Source: Lasioglossum baleicum (taxonomy: Eukaryota > Arthropoda > Insecta > Hymenoptera > Halictidae). Taken from it: 64,000 bases of DNA. Positions within the stretch are counted from its first letter, which is position 1. Each line of letters opens with the position of its first letter. The notes below the pieces were generated by a model that worked only from the letters and a program-made list of their open reading frames with translations, searched no databases and had not been told where the DNA came from. Positions 1 through 11,675 of this stretch are shown here, one piece after another. A program made the translations under genes and the position numbers. Where the stretch lies: positions 17,560,618-17,624,617 of the forward strand of contig NC_134936.1 in assembly GCF_051020765.1 (NCBI RefSeq), given 5' to 3'.

Positions 1-500
1 ATGGTAGCTGATAAACGGTAGACGGAAGACTGTAGACAAGGTGCAACAGACGAGTAGAGAAATGAACAACCTTGCATCGAGAAATTTCTCGCGTCTCGGC
101 GTTATATTCGACACATCGGGAAAAAATAGCGTTACTCCTCCGCGTTTGATTCTCCTGCGCGATCTCGTCATTACACGTTGGGTTAAGGATTTCACTTATG
201 AAACCATGGTTCGAAACGAAAGCAGTCGGGTATTTATCTCAACAAACAGACCGAAAGACAGCGATACGCCGCAACGCAACACGACGACGTATACATACAG
301 TGTAGAGCCAAACACAACAGCGCACGATGCAATGTAGCGTGTCGTAACACGAGACACGAAATACGAATTATTATAGGTACCGAAGTAGACGCGTGCAACG
401 ATGTGCACATCATACGAAGATCAATCGTTAAGAAAACCAATAAAATGATAAACGTGTTACGTAAGCATTTTCATCCACCAATGCGATTACTATGTTTCAG
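1..500. other. No gene assigned; 5' flank or intron of the serine protease gene
   Basis: Short open frames exist here but none shows a recognisable domain or a good start context. The 3' boundary is a splice acceptor (TTTCAG ending at 500), so this stretch is probably intron or upstream sequence of the protease gene that follows. Earlier protease exons, including the signal peptide, probably lie outside the window. Confidence 0.5.
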
Positions 501-3500
501 TGATACCCCAAACGTGCACGTACAAGGGAGCAACTTTCGATTGCGGTCTCAGTATCAGTTGCGTTCTCGGTGGGGGCCGTCCGATTGATCTATGCTCCGG
601 AGGATTAATTTGGAGTTGTTGCGTGGACGATGACGATATCCCTGAAAAAGTACCACGGCCGACGGTCGGGTTACTCCAGAACGCTAGTAAGTGTTTCTCA
701 ATCGCATATACTTTTTCTAATCTTGCAAAATGATCCGGTGTAGCTTCTCCTTTTTCGTGTGGTTTGAAAATTGCGTGTGGAAAAGTAGATGTCGCAAAAG
801 GGGGAACGCGTAGCTCGCGAGCCGTAGCAAGGTGGCGACAAACGATCGCGTTTCCTTCCTCCGAGGTGTGTGGGAAAAATAGATGAGACGAGGAAGAAGG
901 AGACAGTGAAAGGGGCAAAGGAAAGAGAAAGGGGAATGGAGAACGTGGTTCGGGGATCGTAGGTAGGGGGGGAAGAGAAAAGAGAAAAGTGAGAGGGGGA
1001 AAGGGAAATGGGAAATGGGGAACGAAAAATCGGTACGAGTATGAGAACGAACCTGGTTAGGCTGAGTCTCCTGCGTGCGAGCGGAGATTCGAGTTAAAAG
1101 ACGAAACACGTGAAATCGAGGTTGTTTGAACGTATAGCACTCACACTAAACTTGGGACATCAGCATCCGTACATGGACGATGATGTTCAAATCTACGAGA
1201 ACACGGCAAGGCCGAGTAAGCCGGTGCACACCGGTCAGACCGAGCACCGACCGCCTGGCTACGTGCACGCGGACAACGCGAACAAGCCGACGACCATTTA
1301 TGAATCATCGCAAACGTGGAATTACAATCGACCTGCGTACACGAGCCGTCCGACATATTACCAACCGACGCAGCTCGATTATCCTCAAGACGAATTCGGG
1401 GCCGATTATCCCGATGCATTGGGATTGCATACGCCGCACGAGGACGTGACGAGCTCCGTGGATTATTCCAAATATCGTGGTAATCCGCCTCAAGTCGCAC
1501 AGATCTAAACACTCGTATGTTTGCACCAATCGTAGTCTATCGCCTCCCGAAAGCAAGCTGATACTGCTTGTAGCAATTCACTTTGTACTTTGTACCGCGA
1601 ACGTACTCGAGTCGAAGAACGAGCACCGGAAACAAACGTATTTGCTTTTCCCTCTCTGTGTCGCTTTGCACGCTTTTTCGCGACACTATACCATCACGAT
1701 AAGGGCAGCGGTAGCGCTAGGTAGAACGAGCGAGAGGTGTGGGATGAACTGTATGTATAGTTACTACTATACTAGTATCTACTATTATGTAGACAGGGGT
1801 GCAACGATTCTCTACTCGAGAAAAACGATCTCTTCATGTCTCGATGCTGCTCGGAAAAGAAAGAGGAAGAAGGAAAGAGAGAGAGAGAGGAGAGAAAGCT
1901 GTCGTCGACTTCGATTAACGCACTGCCTATACGAATCTGTTGACGAAACAGTCCAGTGCTTTGTGTCACTTTCTTCTTTCGTGGGCACGTATTCACCGTA
2001 CGCTAAACACCGTTACCTTCGACACAGTATATTCTACATACACTTGTACAGGAGTCACGTCGTAATCTGTACACGCAAGTGAAATTACAACCTAGGGTGT
2101 TCCCCGAATGATCTTCGGTTCTCTGTGATTTTCAGGTTGCGGCGAACTTTATACGAGAAGCAACAGAATAGTGGGCGGACACAGCACCAGTTTCGGCAGT
2201 CATCCGTGGCAGGTGAGAGCACGATTATGTTCGGAATTTGATCGACTTCTCTGAACGCAGAGCTGGATAAACAGTATTCTAGCAGGTTGTTGCAATTGAA
2301 ATGATCGTTTTTCACATTTGAAACTTTCCGTCTTTGTAGTTTAGCTTTTCCAGGACAGGTGGGGTTGAAGTTGTACAATTTGAAAAGTACATATCTCGTA
2401 CATGAATCTGCGTGTATAAGATTATTAATATTGTATAGTATACACGATTCAAAATCGATTTTCGTTCATCATGGGAAAACAGGAAATAACAGATAGTTGA
2501 AAGGGATTCACGTGAAACGATAATTACTGATAAATACTGTCAGGAAATTGATATAATGTACGAAAAACACTGCGTGTTCAACAGTGGGAATTACTCAACA
2601 GACGCGGTGTAATATTGCTTCACGATAATGCTCGGCTACATACTGCGAAAGAAACAGTAAAAAAATTAGCAGAGTTGAAGTGCGAAGTTCTTCCTCACCA
2701 AACGCCTAGATGGCGTTTTAAATGGAAAAATATTCAAAGAAGAACGTGCTGTAAAAACTGCATTCGACGAATTGATTGTCTCACGTTTATTAGATTTCTA
2801 CCAGAAAGGCATTGAGGCGCTTGTATCACGATGGAAGAAGTGCGTTAATGTCGATGGAAATTATTTCAATTAATGGAATATGAACAAAGCTTGTAAGATA
2901 AAAGTTTATGCTAAAGATTCGAAACGGCCATTTCATTTGCAACAACCTAATAAATAGGCAACGCGTACCATTCACATTTGTTGGATCTTGTTAAGCAGTT
3001 GAAATCTAGAATATTAAAAGTGTCTGAAATACAGCGATCTTGAAATTTCAGGCGGCGATCATTAAGTCGGGATTCCTGATGAAGAAGTTGTCTTGCGGTG
3101 GCGCTTTGCTGAACAACAGATGGGTGGTGACAGCGGCTCACTGCGTCGCGACGTTAGTATTTTGATTAGTAGACTGCGGATCTTTATGCAAAATAAAAAG
3201 TGTTTGCATTGATTGCAGGACACAGGAGCCAAATAAAAATTGTATTCTTTTTTTAATTATCCTATTAAGCTGACACTAATACGTTGATGTCCTTCAATAT
3301 TTTTAAGATGTCCTCTACTTTAAATTACAAATACCCATTTTTGTCATAAATGCATAAAATCCGCAGTCTATTGATTAGCGACGAGACGAATTTGACCGAA
3401 CGATTAATTCTTCTCTGTCTGGTTGTACGCAGAACGCCGAACAGCAACTTGAAGGTGCGCCTTGGCGAATGGGACGTGAGAGACTCTTCGGAACGCTTGC

Positions 3501-4338
3501 TACACGAAGAGTATAATATCGAGAGGAAGGAGGTAGGCGGCCAACGGCTGTTTCAGAGCCGCGCGAATCACGCTTCTCAATCCCGCCGACGATCGACAAT
3601 CATTCTCAATGCGCCGACGATCGGCCTCCATTGAAAATTACAGGTGCACCCGCAGTACTCGCCGAGCGACTTCCGGAATGACGTGGCACTGGTGAAACTG
3701 TCGAGAACGGTGGCGTTCAAACAACACATCGTTCCTGTTTGTTTGCCGGCGAAAAATTTGAAACTCTCTGGACGGACCGCGACCGTCGCTGGTTGGGGTA
3801 GGACCAGGCATGGACAGAGCTCCGTACCGAACGTGCTTCAAGAAGTTGACGTAGAAGTACGTAGAGAGAAGTTGTTCGCACCTGTTCGATTTAATGTGAT
3901 TGGGTTTTTAGGTGATACCTAACGAAAGATGCCAAAGGTGGTTCAGAGCAGCCGGAAGGCGAGAAACTATTCACGATGTGTTCCTATGTGCGGGTTACAA
4001 GGAAGGTGGACGAGATTCTTGCCAGGTACGGACCCCGTACGCAGGGGTGGGCACGGTAGGGGCCCCTCAAACTCCTGCTTCCCCCACCAAGTTCCCTTTC
4101 ATGCTTTCATGTAACGACGGACGCTGGTGGGGGTATATAAATATAATTAAGTAAATATATGTAAATATATAAATTGAAACAGGGTGACTCCGGCGGCCCG
4201 TTGACCATGTCCGTCGAGGGAAGACACGTGCTGATCGGTCTCGTATCGTGGGGCATCGGATGCGGTCGCGAACACCTACCCGGCGTGTACACGAACATTC
4301 AAAAATTCGTACCATGGATCGACAAGGTGATGAGTTAG
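501..4338 (+). CDS. Clip/Stubble-like trypsin-type serine protease (S1A), 5' partial, 8 exons
   Basis: Exons 501-686, 1138-1479, 2136-2212, 3052-3152, 3433-3532, 3644-3856, 3912-4025 and 4183-4338 join in frame with GT-AG introns and end at TAG 4336-4338. The first exon encodes a small cysteine-rich module (CTYKGATFDCGLSIS, then C-SGG-WSCC) resembling the disulfide modules ahead of insect clip-type proteases. The second exon is a low-complexity Pro/Tyr/Thr-rich linker of about 114 residues; its acceptor (CGTATAG) has a poor pyrimidine tract, so it is the least certain exon. Then follow the activation site RIVGG, the catalytic His in TAAHC, Asp in NDVALVKL and Ser in GDSGGP. The Asp in GRDSCQ six residues before the Ser predicts cleavage after Arg/Lys. 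The product is expected to be a secreted or membrane-anchored zymogen. The N-terminus is missing from the window, and I cannot give a reliable gene symbol. The 2213-3051 and 3153-3432 introns carry transposon remains. Confidence 0.85.
857..1021 (+). repeat. Purine-rich (GA/GGGAAA) low-complexity tract
   Basis: The + strand is almost entirely A and G across this stretch, in irregular GGGAAA/GAGA blocks, so the opposite strand reads as Ser/Phe/Leu-rich artefact open frames. It lies in an intron of the serine protease gene, between the cysteine-rich module exon and the linker exon. Confidence 0.7.
2512..2873 (+). pseudogene. Mariner-family transposase C-terminal fragment, frameshifted
   Basis: Two adjoining frames encode mariner-like transposase sequence. 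The first reads KYCQEIDIMYEKHCV and then hits a stop. The second reads GVILLHDNARLHTAK, continues through LAELKCEVLPH, and after another frame change gives GIEALVSRWKKCVNVDGNYF followed by a stop. HDNAR with its catalytic Asp is characteristic of the mariner DD34D core. At least two frame changes are needed and the N-terminal half is absent, so this is a dead copy. It sits in sense orientation in an intron of the serine protease gene. No terminal repeats were located. Confidence 0.8.
3170..3370. mobile_element. hAT-like MITE, family A (TAGACTGCGGAT termini), 201 bp
   Basis: It begins TAGACTGCGGATC and ends with the inverted version GATCC-like ATCCGCAGTCTA. It is flanked by a perfect 8-bp direct repeat TTGATTAG (3162-3169 and 3371-3378). 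An 8-bp target duplication fits the hAT superfamily; the exact superfamily is inference. It fills most of the 280-bp intron 3153-3432 and starts 17 bp after the donor. This is the best-preserved copy of a family seen at least eight times in the window. Confidence 0.85.
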
Positions 4339-5654
4339 GCAATTAAATTGTGAATCGCGCGAAGACGATCGATACGGAGGCCACACTTTTTGAAATGATA
4401 TTAGGACGCAGCAAGAATGAGACACGCATATCGAATTTGTACACATGCCTACCAAAGTTTACCGCTATAATGTATGTATATGATATTACATTATGTTATA
4501 TTAGGTTTATGTTATATTATATTATATTATTCTATATTGTACTACATATTTATGTTGGAACACGTACGCGTGCGTGTAAGACGCGACACATACACACTCA
4601 TTTAAAGTACTTTGTCGGAGTGATGCTCGTTACACTTGCCTAGATTCCGAGAGGTATTTTTGCACAGAGAAAATACGACGAATGGTATCGCGAAATTGCA
4701 TTGTACCTTCATCTAGCGTTATTTACAATTTTACAGTAAAGAATTTTATAAAACGAAACGAGATGCTTTATTGACTCTCGGTTCGAGATAGGTACCTACG
4801 TTATCGAAGAACATTCCCTCGATTATCGGCCACCGATGTAATCACGAGTTTACTGTGTCGTGTAATTGTTGCAACCGTAAACAGAATATAATTCGCGGAT
4901 TTTCGAGTGAATTAGGAAGAAGTCGACCGTATTCGTCGGAGAACAAAAAGATTATTCAATCGAGAATTGAAGAACGATAGTGGGCGTAATTTTCATTACA
5001 GGCACAGGTAAAACATTGAAAAATCGTCACCTTTCCCATCGCAGTTGCAACCAATAACAAATAAAACAAAAATGATTTACACATCACCTAGTAAACTAAT
5101 CCTTCTAACGTCTTCAAGAAGCTCAAGCTGTTGGGTCCAGTATTGAGAAAGTTATTCGTTTGTAAAAGCTGTACGACTACTTCGTACAGTAGGTATTTTG
5201 CTCCAGAAAAAATAGAAGAGTCAAATACAGAGCACTGTAGGACCCACGTTCGTTCCGTGTCGGTCCACAGAGTATTTTCCTCGGTCCGCCTCGTAATCAG
5301 TAGTGAGCGACTGTTTATAAAATCGATTGAACGGTGTAATGGCAGTGGTGTATCGCGGGCGAAGTTAAGATCGTTGATAATGGGCAACGATGATAGTCAA
5401 GAAGACAAGTCGGTTGCTCTGCGGCTGCATGAATGGTTGAATGGTTGGACAAACGGGTGGGGTATTGGATATCCGGTAACCGTGACTGTGAGAAGCATGG
5501 AATCCCACTCTCGCTCATGGCGAAGACTCGGTGATAGCCGAGGGGTAAAGTGCAAGAAAGATAGTCGTTGCACAGACGGAAGAGAGGCTGCGGATAACAA
5601 GGTGGGAGACGACGTGGTGGAAGAGGGAAAAGACGAAGGGGCGAGGGAGGGAAC

Positions 5655-5815
5655 GTGCTATGTATAATACTGGCGGTGATGGTGGTGATAGAGGCGGTGG
5701 TGACGGAGGCGGTGGAGGTGGAGATGGTGGTGGTGGTAGTGGTAGCGGCGGTGGTGGTGGTGATGGTGATGGTAGTGGTGGTGGAAGTGAAGGTGGTGGC
5801 AACGGTAAGAGAGAA
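5655..5815 (+). repeat. GGT/GGC trinucleotide-type repeat
   Basis: A degenerate array of GGTGGT, GGCGGT and GGTGAT units runs across this stretch. It creates artefact frames of poly-Gly, poly-Val or poly-Pro, depending on frame and strand. No flanking exon structure supports translation. Confidence 0.85.
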
Positions 5816-7534
5816 AGAGGGGAAGAGTACGGGAAGGGAACAGGTGAAACGTTGAAACGGAGGCGCGCAGGGTAAGTTGCTAATTAGAGCCAGATTAAAC
5901 GCTTGTCTGGGGAACCATTTTCGTTGCCGTTCCTCGCCGTTCTCCGAAGAGGATGAGTGCGAAGAGCCAGTCGTGCCCCGGAAGAGTGGGGGCTGAAAAA
6001 AGGCGAGCAGCCAAGGGTGGCTAAAGTTGCAACAGAGAGGGGATAACTCGACTCCGGTTGGAGGCAGGACCGAGCTTAATGAAAAGTGTTTGCCCCGTAA
6101 AAGTTAAGATTAATTGGCGCTCGGGGGGTGGTTACCGCGGTAATCAGCCGAAGCCAGTGGTTTTCAAACCTGACGTACTTGCTGGAAACTGCCACCTTCC
6201 TCTTTCGCTCTGTTTTCTCTGTTTCCCCTCCTGATTACTTTTCATTGTTCCACCTTCCATTATCGATCAGTTTTTCATTATTCTTTATTTACTTTGTCCT
6301 GCCCGACGATTGCCATTACGACAGTAAGCGTTCTCTATCCTCTACTTAGAAAATACACTCGCCACTGCCGTGTCACGTTTATATTCTTATCAATTTTATA
6401 TTTCTACTTCTACACCGAACAGTGTACAGTGTACGTAGTTGCATTTATTAATACGTACATTCATAAATACTTTCATGACGTATTTTCTTTGTATCGTAAA
6501 CGGCAGATTGTTCTGGCTCGCCGGTTGATTACCTTCATCTGAATTCTATCGCTTTCAATTTCGGTTGAGCATTGCTGGAACGAGAGGTTAATTTCGCGAC
6601 ACCCAGTTTCATTAACAACGCTATTAAAAGTAATGGTCGATAAGGGCCAAACTCGGCGATACGGCCGCGTAGGGGCTAGAAGATTTTAATTACAGAATCG
6701 ACTTGGAGCTCTGGGCACAATGATAGGAAAGACCGAAAATGGCGAAAGACACAGGGAGTTACACGTAACGAGCAGTCGCGTCGCGTCGCGCGTCGCTTCG
6801 TATCGTGTCGCGTAGACAGGAAAAGAAGACGACGAAGAAAATCCTTCCTGTTCGGAATTATATCACGCACGAGGCATATTAATTGAGCGAAACTAATTAC
6901 TGTAAAGCAATCGAGCGGGTGGAACGCAGATAAAATAGAATGATGAACGGTATTTACATATACACGAGGCAATGCCAAATCAATCCATGACACCAATTAC
7001 GGTTTATCTATGGATGGCGATATCCAATCGAGGCATTGATCGAACAGTCTTATCCCTAACAATAAGATAAGACCGGATAAATTAACCATCAAATCGTTAA
7101 TTACTTTCAAGTACGGATAACAAGACTTTAGACGGTGTACGTTCTAAGTCCTTATCGTCGGAATTGTAAATATCGAACGATTTTCCAATTAGAATGACCA
7201 ATCACGCAATTATCGAAAGTGAACTTTGTAACCGAAGCGAGAAGAATCTTTTTGATAAGAGTTTTTGTACGGAATTGTGTGCGAAGAATTGTAAGAAAAA
7301 TAAAGATTTGCACTATCGCAGTCGCACGGGACTGATTTAATTTCAAATTACTGGATGCTTCCGACCAACTATGCTTTAAATACCTATGCTTGGCCTGGAT
7401 ACGAAATCTACACAAAGGTGAAAGGAAAATAAGCTTCGGTTATCGTGACGGAGCATAATCGTCCGTTGAAAACCTCTTGTATTTACACGACTGTCAAAGA
7501 TGAAAAGGGGATATCTACAAGCTCATATTAACTA

Positions 7535-7625
7535 TCATAGGTGCCTATACTTATCCCTATACCTGTATCTATGTATATCTATACCTACACTTATACCTGT
7601 TCCTATACCTATAGCTATACCCACC
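7535..7625 (+). repeat. CTATAC-type minisatellite
   Basis: Successive degenerate hexamers related to CCTATA/CTTATA/CTGTAT repeat across about 90 bp. No gene is nearby. Confidence 0.75.
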
Positions 7626-7964
7626 GTTTACGTAGCTACGTATCCTCGGCAACGAAAAATCGATGCGAAACAATGTATCACATGTGCCCATAATTACGAA
7701 GGTGGTCCAAGTGAAAATTGACAAAAAAAAATGAGTTTACCAGGTAGTTCACGTTACATTATTTTAAACTAAATAAATTCAATTTAAATTTTACGACGTT
7801 GTCAAAACTGAACCGGTAGATAGTGCTCAATAACCATAGCAGTTGAAGAAGCGACGTAAAACAATCAAACAGAGAAAAGATAGTTCTTGTACTTGAACAT
7901 TACATGGAATTTATTTAGCGTTAATGTCCTTTTCCATTAAATATCTTGAAACAAGAAATATGTA

Positions 7965-8577
7965 CAGTGTTAAAACAGAATAACTTTTTTATAATTGTAC
8001 CAAACGACCTGATGTTTTGTAAGCAATTAGAAGCATTGGTTTACTAAATGATGTGTAGAACAATTTACCAAAAATTATAATTTACAAGGTTGCATGCACA
8101 AATAAAAAAGGCATTTTTAAAAATTGTTTTATTTGGGTCCTATGCTGGTTATACACATACTGAACAATTTCATCGAAACCATATCTGTAATTTCATCGAA
8201 AGATGTACGATTCTGTGGATTTTAAGCAAAAACTGATCAAAAGTCGTGAAAAACTACGATTTTAACCATTTTTAACCGCTTGTAGTTCGTGTGTATCTGA
8301 ATCGATTTCGATAAAACTTTCAATACGTGTATAACTAACACAGATCTACAAAAGATATATTTTAAATTTTCATTAAGAGCCCAAATAAAAAAGTTTTAAA
8401 AAATGCCTTCTTTATTTTTGCAGAAACCTCGTAAATTATAATTTTTGGAAACTTTTTCTTGCACATCATTTAGTGAACCAATGCTCCTAATTGCTTACAA
8501 AACATCAGGTCGTTTGGTATAATTATAAAAAAGTTATTCTGTTTTAAAGGGCGTACGAACACTTTTGTGGGCCACTG
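7965..8577. mobile_element. Long-TIR, Tc1/mariner-type non-autonomous element (~613 bp)
   Basis: Two arms of roughly 150 bp (from 7965 and back from 8577) are near-perfect reverse complements. Shared blocks include CAGAATAACTTTTTTATAA, CCAAACGACCTGATG and GCAATTAGAAGCATTGG. The outermost bases are CAGTG and CACTG next to TA dinucleotides (7963-7964 and 8578-8579), as expected for TA-targeting Tc1/mariner elements. The left terminus lacks about 30 bp present at the right one (the GGGCGTACGAACACTTTTG block). There is no coding capacity between the arms. Confidence 0.85.
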
Positions 8578-8579
8578 TA

Positions 8580-9310
8580 TATGGCTGAGACGACTTTCAT
8601 AATTATGGGGAAGACTCGTCGTCTTGTCCTATCGACCAAAATAATGTGTGGTTTTGGAAATTTCGAGAAATTGTACATTAGTCTCTGAAAGAATAGGACA
8701 ATCGTGCATCGCTGAAAGAGAAACGAGGAGAGAAGAAGCGAGAGGGAGAGTTGTATTAGAAGAGTGGTTTGAAATTTTTCTTCCACGAATGCGTTGAACG
8801 TGCTTCGATCCTTAAGTAAATAAGGTGGCCGTCGCGTCGGTGTATTATTTGGTTAAAAAGCGGTGACCAGCGAACTTGTACCGTTTACCTTCGACTCATT
8901 CCCGTCGTGCTACATTCGAATTCGAAGCTCGGAGTAACTGTAGAGACACGCAGAGATTGCTGCCGGGACTTTGGAAAAATAGTAACGAGCTCGTTGCTAG
9001 CAATTAACTTGCATGTCTTTTTGGGGCTCTGGTAGAGACGAGAACGATATTCGATAAAATTCGATACGCTCGACTAGATACTTTAAAAAGCAAAGAGAGT
9101 TTATCGGTCGGATAAGCAAATGCGTGGTAGGACTGATATAATAATATCGTGCACGACAACCGATAACAGACCGATTACTCGAAAACTGGGCGTGATGCCT
9201 ATTACGCGGCTATTAACTGCCAGATAAAACGGTAGATAGGTACGTATGCAGGTATATCGTCGCTTTTACGTTGAGGTGTAGCGATTCGGAACAAAATACG
9301 CTCCATCATA
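8580..9310. other. Intergenic, nothing recognised
   Basis: No open frame with a recognisable domain and no RNA gene was seen. Composition is ordinary intergenic A+T-rich DNA. Confidence 0.4.
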
Positions 9311-10345
9311 CGAAGGTATCGTATACATATGTACATGCCATGCGGTCTGAACAAAGAAACTAAATTGACTGTATCGCGATTGATGAAAAAGAGACTCGAA
9401 GCAGCGTGAGCCTGCAGTTGTTTGTATCCGGGTTTGCGAATCAAGAGCGCCGAAAAATCTGTGGTTGTCAGGAAGAACGCCGCATGTCGCATAATTTCAC
9501 TTTCGAGCTATTGTCGTTTAAAGTTTTCATCACTAATGCTTTGACATAGGACATCGGTTAAATTGCATTATTTTTTTAGTCTTTCAAATCAGTGGAAAAA
9601 CGAAGTATGAACCCGAGCATTCTCGAAGCGGAGTTGACAATGTGATAAAAATGGTTGGAAAAGTGTAAGGTAGAGGAGAAGTGAATTCCTAAGTCCTTCA
9701 CTTCCGTTATTGAGGAGAGAATACAGTGATTAAGACGGTAAGGATATATGTATAAGAGGTACAGAATGACGCGAGGACCGCATAATATGGCATTTTTTAA
9801 TATTGAGATCCATACCGTTCCTGTGACACCAGTCGCAGAAACGATCCAGGTCTGCCTGTAATCTGGAAGCATAATCGCGGGACAAGATGATGCTGAAGAT
9901 TTTTCAATCATCTGCGAATAAGAGATACCTACAATGTTGAAAAATGGTGGTTAAATCATTAATGAACATTGTAAATAGTAGAGGACCCAGGTGGGAGCCT
10001 TGAGGTACTCCGGATAGAATATTTACCGGGGATGATAGGTAACTGCCTAATTGTCTGTATCGCGATTTATCAAAAAGAGACTGGAAGAAACATAAGCCTG
10101 CAGTTGTTTTGTTTTGGTTGATGAATGAAAAGCGACGAAAAAATCAGGAGCGCGAGTAGGAAATCACGAAGACACCATACAAACAGCGAACCTCAACGAA
10201 GAAACTAAATTGACTGTATCGCGATGTATCAAAAAGAGACTCGAAGGAGCCTGCAGTTGTTTCCACCGGGGTTTACGAACGAAGAGCGACGAAAAAATAA
10301 AGAGCGCGAGTAGGAGACCACGAAGGTATCATCGGCAGACCAACA
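9311..10345 (+). repeat. Three copies of a ~150-bp repeat, the first separated by a retroelement
   Basis: Copies lie at about 9311-9463, 10055-10185 and 10195-10345. Each contains the blocks CTGTATCGCGAT, AAAAAGAGACT, GCCTGCAGTTGTTT and a variant of GAGCGACGAAAAAAT. Copies two and three are directly adjacent. The first is separated from the second by the reverse-transcriptase fragment, which suggests a tandem array later split by insertion or rearrangement. Confidence 0.7.
9576..10040 (-). pseudogene. Non-LTR retrotransposon reverse transcriptase fragment, inactivated
   Basis: Reading the minus strand from about 10040 down gives SGVPQGSHLGPLLF, the RT motif before the active site, then YLLFADD, immediately followed by an in-frame TGA, then KIF. 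Further down, EVKDLGIHFSSTLHFSNH and ASRMLGFI match the thumb-side region of jockey-like non-LTR reverse transcriptases. An early stop just after the catalytic FADD and the loss of both ends show a dead fragment. Its clade is inferred from motif style only. Confidence 0.8.
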
Positions 10346-11675
10346 TCGGTTATTCTGATTATTCGTGGACGGCGGCCAACTACCCTCGCATTACCCGTAC
10401 GTCGAAACGAAAGTTGGGTGCATCCCTCCACTCCTGGAGTTTCGCGAAGAGTCACGTGGCTTCAACTGCATATCCGTTCTCCTTAGCGCGCGTTTCATGC
10501 TCGTCGCAGGATTGGAGGATTCTCGTCGTCGATGGGGGAAGTGGTGGTGTCTCTGTTTGGTACCCGGGTGACGTCTCCTGCACGCCGACTGGTCCTCGTC
10601 CTCGTTCTCGTTCTCGTCCAGAGTCGATGCTCCTTTTCCAACTGGTTTCTTCTCTCGCTCGATGATTCTTCCCCCGATCCTCCCGAAACCCTCTCTAATA
10701 TCCTAGCCGTGCTCCTTCTTCGTCGAGCTCGCGGATTACGGGGATCTGTGTGTCTCTTTCTGTAATTTCGTGCTGCGGAATATTCGTCCGGCCGGGGCTC
10801 GAAGTTTTTCGTGATCGGTGATCGGTGATTGGTGAATCGGTGATCGGTGCTCGAGGAGCGAGACTCTCGTGAGCCTCTCGCGCCTCTCCAGGTTCGACAA
10901 CTCTCGACAAACTCGACGCCTCGAACGGTCAGGAATCCGGGATGCGGAATCCGGAATCGGGAATTGGGAATCGGGACTTGGTACGGCGGAACGGGGAGAT
11001 TTGGGATTCGGGATTCAGCGTTCGGTGAATGGGGGAACAAAGGGGGTGCCGTAGGCGTGGCAGAATCGCGAGGTTCGCCGTGATAGGCGTGGCAGAATCG
11101 ACTGACCGCGGAAACGCGGTAGCAGAGGGGAGCGGTTTCCCCGTTACGTACACGCGGTTCCTTGCGACGTCACTTTGCGGCGCGGCGTCGGGTTAATCGC
11201 TCGTATCGCCACGAAATCGAAACGGACGCTCGATTATCTGTCGCAGAAAAACATATTGCTCTCTCTGTCTCTCTCTCTCTCGCTGTCTCGCTCTCTGTCC
11301 AAAATAGATTTCGGTATCGGGTGAATTGTTCGATCGTCGTAACCTGTGCGTCTCGATCAAACGGCTTGATTTTTCTTTCGTTCAATCGGCTTCTCGATCG
11401 CGGTCGGTCTCAGTGGTCGAACTGTCGGACGGTCCGGCAGACAGACGGGGGACAGGTCGATCGATCGTGTCCCGTGGATTGTTCGCGAGTCGATGGACCA
11501 CCGATTCGCCAACAGCGATCAATCATCGATCGCGGCATATCGTCTAGCGGTACTAGAACACGTTTGAACGTTCGATTAGTTCGAAGTTGGTTGATGTGTC
11601 GCGTAAAACAGTAGCGCGCGGCGAAAGATGCTCTAACGATCGAATCGTCTCGTTTCGGGCTGCCGACTGCGAGCT
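10346..11675 (+). other. CpG-rich upstream region of exex with minisatellite tracts
   Basis: The sequence is G+C- and CpG-rich, with GTGATCGGTGATCGG-type repeats near 10815-10850, GGAATC-type repeats at about 10930-11010, a repeated AGGCGTGGCAGAATCG (near 11055 and 11085), and a TCTC tract at 11260-11300. No confident upstream exon was found. This is the likely promoter/5' UTR of exex, by position only. Confidence 0.45.

Larger units (their letters stand above)
4339..7962. other. Intergenic; protease 3' flank and simple repeats
   Basis: After the protease stop there is A+T-rich sequence with a possible poly(A) signal AATAAA near 5054. The longest open frame (5131-5667, +) has no recognisable domain, lacks sensible composition and runs into the glycine-type repeat, so I do not call it a gene. 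Remaining sequence up to 7962 shows no coding signal I recognise apart from the repeats listed separately. Confidence 0.5.

Noticed and set aside
5131..5667. 178-codon + strand frame
   Set aside because: No domain, atypical composition, and it runs into a simple repeat.
5515..5802. Proline-rich minus-strand protein
   Set aside because: It is the translation of the GGT/GGC simple repeat.
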